64,000 nt of DNA from Phoenix dactylifera. Its lineage: Eukaryota > Streptophyta > Magnoliopsida > Arecales > Arecaceae. The stretch is from contig NC_052399.1 of assembly GCF_009389715.1 (NCBI RefSeq), positions 18,851,646-18,915,645 on the forward strand, given 5' to 3'. Both the position numbers and the translations under genes were made by a program. Under the pieces are notes generated by a model that saw nothing but the letters and a program-made list of their open reading frames with translations, did not search any database and was not told where the DNA came from. This document shows positions 1 through 12,007 of this stretch, one piece after another. Numbering within the stretch: the first letter of the stretch is position 1; each line of letters begins with the position of its first letter.

Positions 1-1105
1 AATTAGGTCTTTCATGCCTCTTTAATGCTTCTTTGATGCTGAAGGGCCTTTTTGGAAAAAAATAAAAATGTAGTGATTTCCGCCACATGGGAAAGTAACT
101 TTTGCATATTTCTCATGGGAAAGGCTTATCATGAAATATGTGAATCATATTTCTATGAGAATACAACTTTTTCATCTCTCTTCTTTGAAAACTTCAACCA
201 AACAAGAGACATTTTATTACTTTTTTTTGTTGACCACACCACTTTTTTCTCTCTTTTTTCCGCGAATCAAACGAGCCCTGCCTACAAATTTGATAGGCAT
301 GGAGAAAACAATAAGTGACTGCACAGGAAAGGGGGAACACACCAGAACTTAAAGTCAAGAGCAAAAGACTGTAATGGCCATGTTTCCTTACAAGAATCAA
401 AGCATACCCGGTCCTTCCCTCTTTTATTTTGCGTAAAAAACCTCAGCAGCACCGATCAACGCTGTCCCTGCGGGATTATCCAACGAAGAGCCCGAGCCTA
501 TCTCCCTGTCCGTACCGGACTACCATGTCAACCGCGAGACACCGTACCGCTGACATCCGAGCCTCAATCCAATTACCATCCTACCCTTATCCCGACGGGT
601 GCAGCAATCCCTACTGACCTCCCAGGAATACCATAAAAGGATTAAGGATTGTTTCGTCCATAAGGGTTCTAAGTTATCCACGGCTTCCCCCGGGCGCGAC
701 TGGAGTCCAAATTTTATCTCGAGAACGGAAATTCTCAGGGGTGTTCCTCTTTTTTCGTTCTGAAGGAGAAGGAATATCCCCTCGCGATTTCTGTCTCCGT
801 TCTCTTCCTCCCATCGCCCTTGTCTCTTCCCCTCTCTTATTTGATTCCGATCTCCTTCCGCCGTTTGGAGAGATACTGCTCCGCTTTTTCGATCTTTTCT
901 TCGGTATCTGATCCCAAGGCGAGCCTTTTTTTTCTGCGGCGGTGCCAGATTCCGGCAAGTACCGCAAGATTTCGTTCTGTTTTGCGGCGGAGCCATCCGG
1001 AAAGATTGCTTCTTGAAGAGGTTTGGGCGGGGTGTTGGGGTTTTTGTTCGCGTTTTGGATTTTCGACCCGGATTTTGGAGTTAGGGTTTTTAGGCTTGGC
1101 GCAAC
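1..1105. promoter_or_regulatory. 5' flank and leader of the Arg/Ser/Asp-rich gene
   Basis: No coding exon can be supported here. From about 780 to 850 the plus strand is pyrimidine-rich and passes into a G/T-rich stretch containing a TTAGGGTTTT block just before the start codon at 1106. This is typical of a plant 5' untranslated leader. I see no convincing TATA box. Open frames on either strand are short, compositionally biased and resemble nothing I know. Confidence 0.4.
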
Positions 1106-4100
1106 ATGCCGCGGAGTTCCCGCCATAGATCGCACAGGGAGCACAAGTACCGCGAGCGGTCAGACTCTGAGGAGGATAGGAACTCGAGGGACCCCAAGGA
1201 GAGGGTCGAAGAGCGGGACAATGGTTCTAGGGTTTCGAGGGATCTGGAATCTAAGAAGCGAACTTCCTCTTCTGTGCCGCAGCCATCGCAGGGGAAGGAT
1301 CAGACTGGTGCTGGTGGGGGGTATGTGTCTGTGGAGCATGGGAGGAAGCGGAAAGATAGGGAAGAGGATTCGGCAGCGAGTGATCGGTTGAATGGCGCTA
1401 GAGAGGATGATCGCGTGGCTGATCTGGGCCATATAGATGAGAACTTTGGGCTTGCGGAGTCGAAGAAGGCCCCAAAGTCGAAGCTTTCTGCTGTTGCTTC
1501 GAGGGAAAGGGCAAGCAGAAGGCCTGAAGGTTCCGCTGAAAGGTATGAGGATGGTAGCAGTAAGGTCGAGTTGACGAAGCGACGGTCGGAGAAGGATTTG
1601 AGTCGTGATTCGAGTCATAGAGAAAGCATCAGCCAATGCAAGGATGCAAAGGAGAAGGGGAGGGAGCGTGGATCAGAGAAGGATTTAAGCCGTGATTTGA
1701 GCCATAGAGAAAGCAGCAACCAGTACAAGGATGCAAAGGAGAAGGAGAGGGATCGTGGATTGGAGAGGGATAAGAAGGTCCATGGATCCAGGCATGAGAG
1801 GCCCAATGATGCTGGGAGTCGGAACCAAGCGGCCAAAACAGGCTTCTCTGAAGAGGAGAGAGCACTGAAGAAGGATAGGGAACTTACTGGTAAGATGACC
1901 TGTTACTTTGGCCATTTCTTTTCCAGATTTCCTCATGATTACTTTCTCCAACAATATATGCTTGTTAGGTTGTTATACGACAACTATACGGCAAGTTCTG
2001 TAATATCGTTCGGTACTTTCGGAACTGACATTGATGCGTGTTTTGTGCATCACATAGGTTTTGAATTTAGTTAGGTAGTACTACTATTAATGCACGTCCA
2101 AATGCATGTCTAGATGCATGTGGTTATCGCTCTAGCTTTTAGGTACAGGATAAAAAAATTTATCGTGGACTAGGCATTAATATGCCTTCCTCAAAATATT
2201 GATGAAATTGTTTATGACTTATGAGGCATATCTTGCTACGACCAACAAATCATGATTATTTTGGATTTGGGAGGATGAGGGACTCTTATCATGTGTAGAG
2301 TCAAAGAGAGTCCCCCCTCGGACTCCTGCTTCTTGGAGTTCAACGACGTTTATACCTTTTTCTGTAGAAGTTTAGTATGATTTAAGTGAACCCTAAGTAA
2401 GGTTATTATAGAAATTGAAAAGTTTGGAAACTTGCTGCTTTTGTATACTCTTAAGACTACAATTAGAATGGTAACCAGCACAGTTATCAAAATTTACAAG
2501 TTTATGAAAAAAACATACTAATACAAATGCGGTGAGTGGCACGTAGGCACCTGACTGCTCATTCCCAATGTCGATTATCTGGGATTTCATAAGTTTGATG
2601 CTGCCATATCGTTCTTCTACTGTAATTATTTGTATAATCATGTGACTGAAAAAGTATATGCAGGAAAAGTGTATGCAGCAAATGCCTTGATTCTGATGCA
2701 TAATAGAAAACAAGCTCGTGATTCTCATTGGGCTGTCATGCATTACTTGTTAGCTATATCTGTGAGGATGGTGCAAGGCTGCCCTTAGTGCTAGTTAGGT
2801 CTTTTCACATTCTTGTGGCTATTATGTGTGGACTAGATGCAAGCTGTCCATCTTTTTTGTCTGTTAACTTGTTCTTATGTTTCATCAAAAAATAAAGAAA
2901 CTTCTTGTTATTTTTCGCTCGCTTGAATATTCAATTCTTGTAGGTCTCATGGAGTTCGCTTTAACACCATATAATAGACAGTATCCATCATTACATATTG
3001 CTCTCATAGGATTAAGTTAGATTGAATTTTTGAGTGGGGTTATTTATAGTCACTCCCCCAAAAACTAGGGGATTGTGTGATTGGACTTGTTACCAAAGAC
3101 TTGATTCTGTTCTATAGAGTGTCGATTCCATGCCATAGAGGGTCGGCCGATGCCATTTTTTCAATTTCTGTCTTTAAGTGGTTAATCAATAATCATAGAT
3201 GAGTTCTTCTAGGGTATCAAGAAAAGTGCCAAATGGATCTTATATGGAACTTCACATAGCCAAGCATTAGATTTCAGGTCAAACCCTAATAAGAGGGAAT
3301 ACAAAGGGTAAAATGTAGGGATGACTGCTTTCTCCCTTTCTTAAACTCCTATTGTTTGCAATAATTGTGGAAATCTTAATGGCACTCTAGAATGGCAAAT
3401 TCAGTAGTTTCTCTTCTATATGATATCTTTTTAAGGCTTGACATGAACGCTCTATTTCTTCTTACTTCTGCATTGAAGGCCTTGGCTTTTTTCTTGGGAA
3501 CAGGCAAAAGGTATGGGTACAATGCTTTCCATGGACTGAACTTTATCGATCTTCTCTCTCTCTCTCTCTCTCTCTCATTTTTCCATGTTTCAGAACGACA
3601 TCGCCTACTTTTTTTTAATGCATGCTGTTTTAGAACGTCAAATGATGTGGCCAAACTGACTTTTCTAAATTGAAGTAATCATGTTTTGAGTCTCTTAGCA
3701 ACATGATATCTTTAATTTAGTCAAAAGATAGAAGGGGTAGGAGGTGTTTTTATGAAGGTTGATGAAATGGGTTATGCAATAAGAATTTAAAGGGTCTTGT
3801 TGGTGGAGTAATAAAAAGTGTGCTACTAGGTGGTGATTCACTAACATACTTTGTTCTGATGTCAAGCTGTTTATCTGTTTAATTCACCACATTTGCTACA
3901 CCATTAGGGGAAGTATTTATATCATTTTTTTTTTATTTCGATTGATACTGATTAGATGTCCACCAATTTTATAAGATGCACATATGATGGGTCAGTCAGA
4001 ATATGTCCATCTGTCTCATGTGAAACTTGATATTTTGACTTTCTCACCCTCACCCGGGTCAACTGACAAACATTTTTAGGTTATTGACAACAAGAGCGTC

Positions 4101-7100
4101 ATCTAAACCAATAAATAGAGTAGTTTTGCGATAATCAGCTAACCTCCCTAAACCTTTGAAGAAGTTGAAGCCCCAGTATTGCGAGCTCATGGATGATCAG
4201 AATCATTGCAGTAACCTTCGAGAGTGATTATTTTCTTTGGCAGAAATGACTAGTTACTTATTTATTAAAATACTTCTGTACCCTTGGTTGCATTATTGTT
4301 CCTATACATGTTTTGGTTGTTGCAGGCGAAATGGCAGTCTTAAAGGTTATTGATTATTTATTATCATGATTTTTAGTTTTATTATAATTTTGACATTTCA
4401 TTTAACAATTTTCTATGATTTTGACATTCTATTTTTTGAGGGCATTGTTGTCTTGTTTACAAACTTGTATCCTACTTATTTGAATTTGAAGTTGAAACAT
4501 GAAAGATGACAATGACTCCAAATTCTGTTTGATGAATATTGCTATCAGTTTTTTTTTTTTTTTTTTTTTTTTGTTGCTTCTAAACTGCGTTTGTCCCTTC
4601 CTTGGACTGCATGCACTAGCTACATTACTAGGAGGGAGGGAGGCAAAGCAGGGGAATAAATCTTCTACTTTTGGAATTTCATGATCTGTTAGAGTCCTCT
4701 ACTGCTGATAACAGTTCTCTTTTTTTTATTTTCTGTGAAAACTCTTAATTCTTTTTGATATTTTATAGAACTGTCTGAAGCAAAACAATTCTAAGATACA
4801 TATTTTCTGTAAGCATGATAAAATTTCTCATTATGAACGTATTATTCCAACAGAATAGGGGATTTGACGAGTCTGGTGGACAGGTGATGGAGAAGTCAGT
4901 TAATAATATTTAAGGTAGTTAGATTATTACAAATCTTAAGAAGTCAATTTGGTTGCTTAAGGATAAAGCTGAGAGCTCATAAGTCGACCATTCAGGAAAA
5001 ATAATCTTAGATGAGTCTTCTTTAACGCATTTTTCTGTGAAATGATGATCTCCACATTACTTAATTGTAATTAGATCTTTCATTTTAGAATACTTAGACA
5101 TATTACACTATCCAAATTAGGTAAGGATCTAGATTATATTGGTCTCCATGGAACATTTAAAAAAAAAACAGTCTTTGTTGCAATTCATAAGTTGTGTTTT
5201 TTTTTAAAAAAAATAGTGGATTTGATGTAAATATCTTTCTTTCATTATTGCAGTCTCAGTCAAATTAATGCTACACTCTATTTTGTGTTTTCCATGTTTC
5301 AGTGTAAAGAAAAAATTATCTACCTTTCTGTAAATCAGATCCTTAGATCTGCTGTACTGTTCTGGAGGTAAAAAAATAGTGTGTGTCATTTTTAGTTATA
5401 ATATTGGCTTCGGCAACTGGTTGAGTGTCAAGTGGTGATTCTTGCCAAGATGGAGCAAAATGCTATTGGTTGGTACAGTAGCCTCAGTGAATGCGTTAGC
5501 TTTTAGTTCAATTTGGCTAGGCCAGTGGTGATAACAGTGGCACAAATCAAGCCCTCATTGTTGGAATGAGGAAGGATAGGCACAGAACTTTGTTAAAATA
5601 ACCATAAAGTAGAGCACTCAAGTATATTTTTTGTTATTTTGATGGCAAGGGATTTGTTATATTGATTTAGGTATGTTATCATGCAAGTTATTCTTTCTTT
5701 TTTTCTCTAGTTACTTGGTTCTTTTTGGGGTAAAAGATCCCCCTATCAAATAAGCTAGGATTGTCACTTTGACTGCATGGTGTTTTGATATAGACTTTTG
5801 CTATAATTTTATAATTGAATATGCATATTCTTGTAGTTTAGATTTCAGAGATAAAATGTGAAACTGATTGACTGATTCCTTTCTTTTCGTTTTAAATGTC
5901 TATGGAGATATACAATTGATTTGATAAGAAGAAGGATGGTGGAGGCTCAGATCGGAACAAAAATAGTATATAAAACCAACAATTTATTTTTATTGAAAAG
6001 TGTAGCAGAACTTCTAGAAAGAACTCTAGACAGCAGGGATGCCTAGATAACATGTTATCAGATGATGTGAAAAGCATGCCCACTAATAACTTTCATTGTC
6101 CCTACAATCAAGGTCAATCTTGTGAACACCTTCTGAGCTATGCTGCATCATTTGTTAATATGAGCTAGTTAAATTCTTGTCTGCATCTTTCTGGTTTTGA
6201 GTATTGAAGCCCTGTGTATCATGCATGTGCCATCTAGGGATCATGGTGGTATGTGTACTATGTTGTACCATGTTACACAAAGCTGTCAAAGAGCTTTGTA
6301 GCTGGTGTTTTAAGGTTTATTTGTTGAAACAGACCAATATTTAATTGCTTTATATTATTTCATAGGTGTTTTGAAGAAATAATGCGGCCATCAATTACTT
6401 CACAGAAATCTAGCATTGAAAGTCATCCTTGGCATCATTGTCAATTGCTGTCCGACATAGTACATACAACATGTAATTGAACTTGGGAGGTGTCTAAAGT
6501 TGCATCATCAAGGAAGTGGTGGAGGCCTGGCAATGATGTTGATAGGGTTTTAAATCTATTTTATGCTCGAATATGTGAGGACCCCAGATAACTTGTAGTA
6601 ACTCGAACATGCACGTTAAAGTGATATTTACACCTGGCCTCTATTATGCTGTTGATTTATATAAATAAAAATATCTTTGTTACTATGGCAGCATACACCA
6701 CTAATAGTTTCTGTAACATATAAAAATGGTCATTTTTGAGTTTAATATGGTACTCTCCCGTGAAAAAATGCTTATATGTTTTATGTTGTGTTGAATATTG
6801 CTAGAGGAAGAGGGTTCCATTCTTCAAAGGATCATATTTACTCTGTATCCTATTAGTTATTGGGTACGGATAGCTAATGAGAAATTAACAGTTTCGAGGG
6901 AAAACTCTAAACAATCCATCAACCTAGATAGATTTTGAGTATGCTTCCTCTTAATTTGGCAATGCCTGTTGTCAAGTCTAGAGACCTTGCAGCACATTGA
7001 CAATAAGCTCAGGGTTTTAAAAGATGAGAACATCATCTGCAAGCCAATTTGACAAGGTTGTGGAGAGGCCATTAACCTTATGGGGTCCATAATAGAGAGA

Positions 7101-8809
7101 TCCTTATGGGGCCCATAAGGGGAGATGGCAAGCTTGTCTGTGCTAGCCTTTCTAATCATAGGAATTCCTTTCAGAGGTTAGCATGTATAATCACAACCTA
7201 TCAGGCATCTGTTCAGGATTTTTTTGTGCAAACCAACAGCAGGTACAATATGTATTCGTGAAACATTTGTTACAGTGCCCATTTATCTTCTACTTGCTTG
7301 AGATCTTGGAAGTATGAACAGTATCAAATGAAGCATTGATTATGATGATCAAGTTACACGCTTGGAACATGTATTTTATTTTGTTGTGATTTGTGAAATG
7401 GCTGTCTGGTTAATATATGCATTTATTAAAAGATTAGTTGATATGTGCTTCTGTTGACCTCATTACATTGGGGAAAGTTTATGAGGGGAATTCTATAAAA
7501 TAAGTTCTCACAGTAATCATCGATCCCCAATCATGTTCTCAAACATCCCACTTTGACGATTTATCCTTCTCTGTTGGAGATAAAATGTTGTGCGACATTT
7601 TTCTCTTTGGTTGATAATAAAGCATAATGTACTCCTCTTTTTTTATGCATCTAATTTCTTTTTTATCGGTGCTTGCTATGTTTAATTAGTCTCTTTTGCC
7701 TAGACAGTTAAGCACTGTGTTTTTCTTTTGTACCTGTTAAATTACGGAAGGGAGGAGATGTACTAGAAATTTTCTTGATATGTATAATGTAGTCCATCAA
7801 CATTATTTATTAAGAATATTTTTGACAATAACGATCAAGCATTATTTTTTAATTATATATTTCATTTGTTTTTGGGTTTATAGAATGGCAAATACGAGAT
7901 GAATTGCGCAATGCTGAGTTGGAGAAGGAGCTTGAGAAACCTATGAGGGGGGGAGATGGCTCTGCTGATAGAGATAAATGGCAGAGTGATGGCAGGGATA
8001 GTGATGATAGGCGATTATCTTCAAGAGACGATTGCCCCAGAAATGAAAGCGATAGAAATGAAAGGCACAGGGATGAAAGGCATAAAGATGGAAAGTATAG
8101 AGATAAACATCGGGAGGATCTTGACAGAGATCAAAGGCATCGAGATGACAGACACCGAGAAGAGCTTTCCTCAAGGGATCATACTAGCAACAGATCTGAC
8201 AGTAAGCGTCACAGGGATGAAAATAGGATTTCAGAGAATCGTTATAAGAGAAGTAAGCCTCAGGATAGTGATCATGGTGGTTCTTATTTTGAGGATCACA
8301 GCACCAAATATAAGGATTCGAGGGAAAGGAGGAGGTCATTTGATGAAAATGACGCTTATGGTGACTCGAGGCCTCAAAGTGCAAAAGAGTCACACGGCGA
8401 CGTTGACAGAGCTAGGCCAGACAAGATTGATTCCAATCGCAGCAATAAACGACCAAAGAGTTCTCCCAGCTCTGTTGGTCATGCCATTAAGGATCAAAGC
8501 AGGTATGAGCAGGTTTATCTATTATATGCTGTTTACTCCCATTATACTTGGTAGTGCCTGGAACCTTCGGTCTTCATATCCAGTACCTTCATGATCGGTG
8601 CCTGCTTTAATTCATTCTCTTTGCATATAATTCAGTGAGATTATCGTGGGAACAAATAGTTGACCTGAAAGGGTGCACATATTGCATTTAAAATTAATTT
8701 AGATGGATACAATTTGGACATGGACCTGATATAGCTTTGTGTCCATTTGAGGTTGTTATGACATTGCATGTAGAAAGCCCCAGTCCCTCCCACAGTCCCT
8801 CCCTCCCCC

Positions 8810-8870
<61 letters not shown>

Positions 8871-11800
8871 CAACTGATTATTTGACTATCTGGAGTGTGT
8901 GGGGTTTGAAAGGATGTGCCTGTGTGATGGAGATACCCTATTGAGCGGTACTCCTGTATCTCTAGCTCCTGATGTGTCTTCCCTTGTTGAAGTTCTCTTT
9001 CCATGGATCTCTTTAGTTTTGTTGATAGCCTGCTTGTCAATCTGGTGTTCTTCTGCGCCTGATAACTTATATATGTGGTGCAGGAAATAACTTATGTGAT
9101 CATTGGTTATGTACTAAAGTTTAAGGAATTGTTTTAGTTAGAAATATTCTTTACTTGAATTAATTAGACAGTTGACAGTGGGAAGTGTATAATGTGCTTT
9201 CATCTTTATATCTTCAGGCATAGCTTGAGGCAAGCAGAGCCTGCACGCCAAGAATTGCCATCTGGAGAGAGAGATCACTATAGTGTAGCTACCATGGGAG
9301 ATCTTGCAGGCGTTTCAGGAGGTCATGATAGAACTTCTGATTCACGGTCTTTAGAGAAGACCAAAACAAAGGATCACGTTGCTTCAGGTGAATATCTGAT
9401 TGAAACAGCTGCATCTTCCAAATTTGGCAAGACCCAAAGATCAGATGGTCGATCCGCATCAGTTCAGTTAATGGAAAAATCTCATTCAATCGATCGACAA
9501 TTTTTATATAGAGGCAGCACAAGGCGTAGTCATGATATTGAAGATGTGGCCAAAAAAAGCAGCTCTTACAGGGATCAAAGAGATTATCCCATTGCAGATG
9601 TCAGAGAGCGAAAGTTACTATTGAAGAACCCTAGTATGGATGATTATTCTAAGGCAGAGAACTGTGAACATGTTCCTCTTGGTCCATCTTCTTTCAACCG
9701 AAATGATCGTTTCCTTGGAAGTTTACCGGGTCATCTTCCACCTCCGCAGCCTGTCAGGCATGGAATTGACAGTCCAGTTTTGGGTTCATACGAAGATGAT
9801 AACATATCTCAAATTGGGGATCGCAAATCCAGTAGCCGTTACAGAAAAAACAGTGATCTCAATACTGGTAGAGGACAGGGAAGTGATTGGAAGAGTATCC
9901 CAACATGGCCATCTCCAGTTGCTAACAGTTTCCCGCCTTTCCAGCATGGACCGATGCCTCCTGGATTTCCTTCTTCTATGCAGCATTTTCCTGCTCCATC
10001 TCTATTTGGTATGAGACCATATATGGACGTGACCCATGCTCATGTCCGCCCATTTGGGTGGCATAATATAATGGAGAGTCCATATCCTCCTCAGTTGCAA
10101 GGGTGGGATGGAAGAAATGGTGTACTCGGTGATGATTCCCATGCCTATGGGAGACCAGAATGGGATCATCAGAATAGGCATCTAATGGACAGCAGAGGAT
10201 GGGAGACGAGTGCTGCTACATGGAAGGTACAACATGGAAACTTGAATATAGAGATTTCTCAGCCTCAGGAGTCAGATTATTCAACTCATTCACTGCCAGA
10301 TGAAGGTTGGGCTGGGCAGTCTGGCAACAAGTCAAGCAGTGAACAGGCCCGTTCTGAAAGCTCTGAAATCAAGCGATCTATTGATGCACCTTCTGCTAAG
10401 AATGCTGCTGAAGCACCTCCAGAAACTATAGATGAAAAGACCCCTGCTCCTTCTAAAACAGCAGGAGATGATCGGTCCCGTTATTGCTGTAATTACCTTT
10501 CTAAGCTTGATATCTCTGTTGACCTTGCCTCCCCAGAGTTGTATAAACAATGCTTAACGCTATTGGGAACTAGGGACCCTGGTGTATGTAATATTTCAAA
10601 GCATGGATGCCATCAGGTACTTACAACATTTATTGTATTAAACAAAAAATTTTGTTGTGTACCTTCATGTATAATGTACATGTGGGTGTTGATTATCAAA
10701 TTTCTTCTGTTACAGAACGTTAACGATGTGAATAAAGTGGTAGGGAAGAGTCCAAATAACCTCTTAACTTCTCTGTTTCCTACAAATACAGAGGCTTATT
10801 TTCAGGTATATTCGTGCTCTGTGGTGCTCTGCTAATTTAACTTTTCTTTATGTATTTTTAGGCTTTATTCTTCTTGCAAACTTCTAGTTTGCATGCAGAT
10901 AAACTGAGATGCAAAAACCTTTCAGATTCATTCGATGGTGCTTAATTTAGATTCTTAAATTCTAACTGCCAAACATGGAGGGTTCAGTTACCTGTGTGAA
11001 TGCACTTTGTGTGACACACCGACCATGTGTACAGAGACATTTTTGTTTTGCAAATGAGAGGTTGATTTAATCATTTAGGCTCATTGCTTTTTGGTAGTTT
11101 AGGGCTCTCCTCGTCTTGTCTTCGAGAATACCCACATTCCGCTATCATGTGCATAGATGGCTGTGTCCTGAACTTATTTCTGTATGTGTTTTTGCATATT
11201 GTAGACATATTTCCTGCCAATCTGAGTCTCACGACTCAAGTTTTCCACGTTAAGGTGGCTGTTTGTTTGCCCAGTGCCTAATTCTATGAAAATACATATG
11301 AGGACCTTAAATTTAAGGTGGTTTTATTAATAACCCTGTTGGGATGCATATCATATTTCCCACTTTGGATAAAGTGAACATAATAAAACTTAGTCCGACC
11401 TTCTTTTTCTTTTTGAACTCAACGTTCACCATCATTTGTATACTTGTGACGAGTCATAGTGTAGTACTGAGATGGGAAAAGAAGTTAATACATCTCTCCC
11501 GTGAAAGCATATTAATGACAGTTGCAAACAATTGCCAATTAATTTGTTAATGGCATGTGTGCTTGCTCCATGGTTTGAACTGCGCAGAGAGCCATGTCAC
11601 TGTATAAGAAGCAGCGCGATGTAGCAAAAGCGATGTTCCCTGTTGTAACTGCAAAAGGAGAAAAAGATTCTCTGGAAGTGTCTGATGCAGATAAAGCGAA
11701 GGTGATTGATGAGCAGCCTCCTGAAGAAATGTCATTGGCAAATGCTAATTCCTGTAGGAGCAAAGAAGAAGAGGGGAGCAATGTCATCGCTGAAGCCAAA

Positions 11801-12007
11801 GATAACGTTTCTGCTGATGCCAAGGAACGGAAGAACACCAATGCCAATGCACCAGGCGATCTTTCTGGTGATGCCAAAGAACAGCATTCTGATGTCATTT
11901 CTGATGCAGTTGTTTTTGGTGAGGGTTCACAGGCATGTGAGGCTGTGAGGTCAGAATGTAGGGTAAATTTAAGCCGGATACCTATTTCTCCTGAGAGTAC
12001 ACATTGA
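1106..12007 (+). CDS. Arg/Ser/Asp-rich nuclear protein, RNA-processing type (five coding exons)
   Basis: Coding exons are 1106-1889, 7884-8502, 9218-10616, 10716-10805 and 11588-12007; all junctions are GT-AG and keep frame, giving 1103 aa. Residues 1-450 are highly charged, with RD/RE/SR dipeptides, SHRES motifs and runs such as HRDERHKDGKYRDKH, as in splicing and mRNA-processing proteins. The middle is Pro/Gly/Trp-rich (HGPMPPGFPSS). The C-terminal third holds a compact segment beginning YLSKLDISVDLASPELYKQC and continuing into LYKKQRDVAK, probably the conserved folded domain. Related plant proteins are often named zinc finger CCCH domain-containing protein 13-like, but no CCCH finger is visible here. 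A link to RNA modification or splicing complexes is inference. The first intron is about 6 kb. Translation could alternatively end in a further exon after a possible donor near 11960. Confidence 0.85.
1586..1759 (+). repeat. 87-bp in-frame tandem duplication in coding exon 1
   Basis: Two adjacent 87-bp units (1586-1672 and 1673-1759) encode two 29-residue repeats, each with the frame SEKDLSRD, SHRES, QxKDAKEK. The copies differ by scattered substitutions, and length and frame are preserved. Confidence 0.85.
1890..7883 (+). other. Large first intron (about 6 kb)
   Basis: The intron lies between the donor at 1890 (G|GTAAGA) and the acceptor ending at 7883 (TTTATAG). It is AT-rich and holds a CT microsatellite at 3553-3576 and a poly(T) run at 4549-4572. 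No confident gene or complete mobile element was found. A weak LINE-like stretch at 6857-7159 is listed as rejected. Confidence 0.7.
3553..3576. repeat. (TC)n microsatellite in intron 1
   Basis: About 12 uninterrupted TC units, visible directly. Confidence 0.9.
8813..8870. repeat. (TC)n microsatellite in intron 2
   Basis: About 24 TC units, then a single TG interruption and further TC. The tract is preceded by a C/T-rich stretch (CCCTCCC repeats) and lies in the intron between 8503 and 9217. Confidence 0.9.

Noticed and set aside
520-996. 158-codon open frame on the minus strand upstream of the first gene
   Set aside because: It overlaps the leader of a real plus-strand gene, is Arg/Glu/Lys-rich because of the pyrimidine-rich leader, and has no recognisable domain.
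1160-1636. 158-codon minus-strand frame across coding exon 1
   Set aside because: It is antisense to the RD/SR-rich exon; the codon bias of that exon leaves the opposite strand open by chance.
6857-7159. Possible LINE reverse-transcriptase trace on the minus strand in the 6-kb intron
   Set aside because: The resemblance depends on several assumed frameshifts and no block longer than a few residues matches; too weak to annotate.
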